The notes below the pieces were generated by a model. It was not told the DNA's origin. It made no database searches and saw only the letters and a program-made list of their open reading frames with translations. The position numbers and the translations under genes are program-made. DNA of 6,050 nucleotides from Bacillota bacterium (GTDB lineage: Bacteria > Bacillota > Clostridia > Lachnospirales > Lachnospiraceae), in NCBI GenBank assembly GCA_023460575.1, contig JAEWPQ010000284.1, forward strand, positions 1-6,050, in the 5' to 3' direction. Positions 3,601-6,050 of the stretch are shown piece after piece (positions within the stretch are counted from its first letter, which is position 1; every line of letters starts with the position of its first letter).

Positions 3601-6050
3601 TTATTCTTCTGTTTCTGGAATTTCTTCTGCATCAGAGGTTTCCTCTATCTCTGGGATTTCCTGTGCATCTTCCAGATCCAGTTCATCCAAACCTTCGCCT
3701 TCGGATTTGCTTCCATCATCCCGTACCTTTGCGATGCTTGCAACAATAATATCGGAGTCCTGATCAATGTTCATCAGTTTTACACCGGAAGTATTTCTTC
3801 CAATAACAGAAATATCATTAACGGAAATTCTAATTACTATTCCTTCTGTTGTTATCAGAAGAAGATCATGATCATCCTGAACCAGCTTGGCTCCTACTAT
3901 ATCTCCAGTTTTTTCTGTAATCTTATAGCACAGAACACCTTTACCTCCTCTTCTCTGAGGGGTAAATTCTTCAATAGGAGTTCTCTTACCCATTCCGTTT
4001 TCAGAAACGATCAGAAGCTTTGGTCCCTGAGAATCCATCTGCATTCCCACTACCTGATCATCATCGTTAAGCTTCATACCAATTACACCTATGGAAACAC
4101 GGCCTGTGACACGCACATCCTTTTCATGGAATCGGATACACTGTCCTTTTTTCGTCACCAGGAATATATCGCTGGTATCATCTGTAGCTTTAACTTCAAT
4201 CAATTCATCATTTTCACGAAGAACAATTGCCTGAAGACCGTTCTTTCTGACATTGGCGTAATCCATCATCGGTGTTTTCTTAACCATACCGTTTCTGGTT
4301 GCCATGAATAAGAACTTGTCATCATCATATTCCTTCATCGGAATAATGGCTGTAATATTTTCTCCCGGGAGCATCTGTAAAAGATTTACGATGGCAGTTC
4401 CCCTGGAAGTCCGGCTTCCTTCCGGAATCATATAAGTTTTTAAACGATAAACCCTTCCCGTATTAGTAAAGAACATAAGATAGTGGTGGGTGGTCGTCAT
4501 CATCAGTTCTTCGATGTAGTCCTGATCGATGGTCTGCATACCCTTGATGCCTCTTCCCCCACGATTCTGGTTCTTGAAATTATCTATGGACATTCTCTTG
4601 ATGTAACCCAGCTTTGTCATGGCAACGATGGTATTTTCATCAGGGATTAAATCTTCCATGGACATATCAAACTCATCAAAACCAATAGAGGTTCTTCTGT
4701 CATCCCCGTATTTTGCGGAAATGATGCTAATTTCCTCTTTGATCACTGCCAGAAGCTTTTTCTCATCTGCAAGAATAGCCTTTAATTCTGCAATTTTAAT
4801 TTCCAGCTCTTTGTATTCGTTTTCCAGTTTCTCTCTTTCCAGACCTGTAAGAGCTCTTAACCGCATATCAACGATTGCCTGAGACTGAGGATCACTTAAA
4901 CCGAACCGGTTCATAAGCTCCGCTTTTGCTATCTGGACATTCTGTGATGCTCTGATGATGTGAATTACTTCATCGATATTATCCAGGGCAATGAGCAGTC
5001 CTTCCAAGATATGAGCACGTTCCTCTGCCTTGTTCAAATCGTAACGGGTTCTTCTGGTTACAACCTCTTTCTGGTGCTCCAGATAATAGTTTAACATCTG
5101 GACCAGATTTAATACTTTAGGTTCCAGAACGCCGGACTGATTCTTAACAAGTGCTATCATGATAACACCAAAAGTATCCTGAAGCTGGGTATGTTTAAGC
5201 AGCTGGTTTAAAATTACGTTGGCATTGGCGTCACGTCGAAGTTCAATGCAGATCCTCATACCGGTACGGTCTGATTCATCCCGCAGGTCCGTAATACCAT
5301 CTATTTTTTTATCTTTTACCAGTTCTGCAATCTTTTCAATCAGGCGGGCTTTATTAACCATGTAAGGAAGCTCCGTAACGATTATACGGCTCTTTCCGTT
5401 GGGCATAGCTTCAATATCGCTGACCGCTCTTACACGGATCTTTCCTCTTCCTGTACGATAAGCCTCTTCAATGCCTCTTTTTCCTAAAATGGTTGCACCC
5501 GTGGGGAAGTCTGGTCCTTTTATAATATCCAGAATCTCTTCCATGGAGGTTTCTCTGTCTTCTTCAACCTGATTTTCAATGATTTTCAGAACGGCTCCAA
5601 TAACTTCTCTTAAGTTATGAGGAGGAATATTTGTTGCCATACCTACTGCAATGCCTGATGTACCATTAACCAGAAGATTGGGGTAACGGGATGGAAGCAC
5701 ATCTGGCTCCCTCTCTGTCTCATCAAAGTTCGGACTGAAATCAACGGTATCTTTATTGATATCTGCAAGCATTTCCATGGATATTTTACTTAAACGGGCT
5801 TCTGTATACCTCATGGCAGCTGCACCGTCCCCATCCACAGAACCGAAGTTACCATGCCCGTCTACCAGAGGATATCTGGTGGACCATTCCTGTGCTAAAT
5901 TCACCAGGGCTCCGTAAATAGAACTGTCACCATGAGGGTGATACTTACCCATGGTATCACCAACGATACGGGCACATTTACGATGTGGCTTATCCGGACC
6001 GTTGTTGAGCTCTATCATGGAATACAGGACTCTTCTCTGAACCGGTTTTA
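3601..6050 (-). CDS. gyrA: DNA gyrase subunit A, N-terminus cut by the window edge
   Basis: The visible part is 815 residues, starting at KPVQRRVLYSM (E. coli residue K42), so about 40 residues lie beyond the right edge. Gyrase introduces negative supercoils with ATP, as GyrA2GyrB2; GyrA cuts and rejoins the DNA. The winged-helix region has ARIVGD, KYHPHGD and the catalytic tyrosine in MRYTE (codon 5806-5808, E. coli Y122). The tower and coiled-coil domain (LEREKLENEYKELEIKIAEL) and the six-bladed C-terminal pinwheel follow. The GyrA box QRRGGKG (3937-3957), needed for DNA wrapping and negative supercoiling, identifies it as GyrA, not the paralogue ParC. It ends in an acidic tail containing a 12-residue tandem repeat. 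In the quinolone region S83 is serine, but the residue equivalent to D87 is glycine (GGA, 5911-5913). An internal ATG at 6016-6018 is not the start, as homology continues upstream. Confidence 0.98.
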   Translation of the reverse strand, partial: KPVQRRVLYSMIELNNGPDKPHRKCARIVGDTMGKYHPHGDSSIYGALVNLAQEWSTRYPLVDGHGNFGSVDGDGAAAMRYTEARLSKISMEMLADINKDTVDFSPNFDETEREPDVLPSRYPNLLVNGTSGIAVGMATNIPPHNLREVIGAVLKIIENQVEEDRETSMEEILDIIKGPDFPTGATILGKRGIEEAYRTGRGKIRVRAVSDIEAMPNGKSRIIVTELPYMVNKARLIEKIAELVKDKKIDGITDLRDESDRTGMRICIELRRDANANVILNQLLKHTQLQDTFGVIMIALVKNQSGVLEPKVLNLVQMLNYYLEHQKEVVTRRTRYDLNKAEERAHILEGLLIALDNIDEVIHIIRASQNVQIAKAELMNRFGLSDPQSQAIVDMRLRALTGLEREKLENEYKELEIKIAELKAILADEKKLLAVIKEEISIISAKYGDDRRTSIGFDEFDMSMEDLIPDENTIVAMTKLGYIKRMSIDNFKNQNRGGRGIKGMQTIDQDYIEELMMTTTHHYLMFFTNTGRVYRLKTYMIPEGSRTSRGTAIVNLLQMLPGENITAIIPMKEYDDDKFLFMATRNGMVKKTPMMDYANVRKNGLQAIVLRENDELIEVKATDDTSDIFLVTKKGQCIRFHEKDVRVTGRVSIGVIGMKLNDDDQVVGMQMDSQGPKLLIVSENGMGKRTPIEEFTPQRRGGKGVLCYKITEKTGDIVGAKLVQDDHDLLLITTEGIVIRISVNDISVIGRNTSGVKLMNIDQDSDIIVASIAKVRDDGSKSEGEGLDELDLEDAQEIPEIEETSDAEEIPETEE
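3604..3669 (-). repeat. Imperfect 36-base tandem repeat in the gyrA acidic tail
   Basis: The last 22 codons of gyrA read as two copies of one unit: DAQEIPEIEETS (3634-3669) followed by DAEEIPETEE (3604-3633) just before the stop. The matching DNA (TCTGGGATTTCCTGTGCATC versus TCTGGAATTTCTTCTGCATC on the plus strand) shows a duplication in a region of low constraint. Acidic GyrA tails vary widely between species. Confidence 0.75.

Noticed and set aside
3868..4311. 147-codon plus-strand ORF inside gyrA
   Set aside because: It is antisense to a highly conserved gyrA pinwheel region, has no ribosome site or recognisable domain, and is explained by gyrA codon structure.
3601..6050. ParC (topoisomerase IV subunit A) as an alternative identity
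   Set aside because: The intact GyrA box QRRGGKG and full six-bladed C-terminal domain identify GyrA.
1..6050. CRISPR array, insertion sequence, phage attachment site or novel defence system, including integration at the tRNA-Ser gene
   Set aside because: No regularly spaced repeats, transposase or integrase remnants are visible, and I found no duplicate of the tRNA 3' end in the window.

Overview
The window looks like chromosomal DNA from a low-to-moderate GC, Gram-positive anaerobe. The best fit is class Clostridia, probably a Lachnospiraceae-type organism. This is inferred from the GyrA sequence style (HPHGDSSIY, LAQEWSTRYPLVDGHG), the split two-subunit class I fumarase, the strong AGGAGG-like ribosome sites and the consensus sigma-A promoters. 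It is not a database result. Every convincing gene lies on the minus strand, so transcription runs from right to left.

Right to left: (1) 6050-3601 is gyrA, DNA gyrase subunit A, cut by the right window edge and missing about 40 N-terminal residues. (2) 3600-2980 has no intact gene. It holds a terminator for gyrA (3475-3525), a second long hairpin whose U-tract faces the opposite way (3533-3579), and a decayed gene of the CNNM/HlyC-CorC (DUF21 + CBS) membrane protein family (3059-3441). Three recognisable pieces of that gene survive in three different frames. (3) An extended -10 promoter (3006-3034) drives an Rrf2-family regulator (2518-2943), which ends at a good intrinsic terminator (2479-2508). 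(4) A second promoter (2447-2475), overlapped by direct and inverted repeats that could be an operator, starts a three-gene operon. Its genes are the fumarase alpha subunit (1564-2406), the fumarase beta subunit (987-1538) and a PlsC-type lysophosphatidate acyltransferase (265-978). (5) A perfect-consensus promoter (240-268), whose -35 box contains the acyltransferase stop codon, drives tRNA-Ser(GCU) (91-178). (6) At the left edge another near-consensus promoter (13-41) fires out of the window.

Functionally this is ordinary core genome: DNA topology, C4-dicarboxylate metabolism, phospholipid synthesis and a tRNA. The fumarase subunits assemble into one oxygen-labile [4Fe-4S] enzyme. The Rrf2 regulator just upstream is a plausible but unproven controller of it. 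I see no undescribed multi-gene system, mobile element or CRISPR array. The points most worth a second look are the CNNM-family gene remnant, glycine in place of the quinolone-determining acidic residue of GyrA, the repeat-rich fumarase promoter, and the palindromic tRNA promoter fused to the end of plsC.
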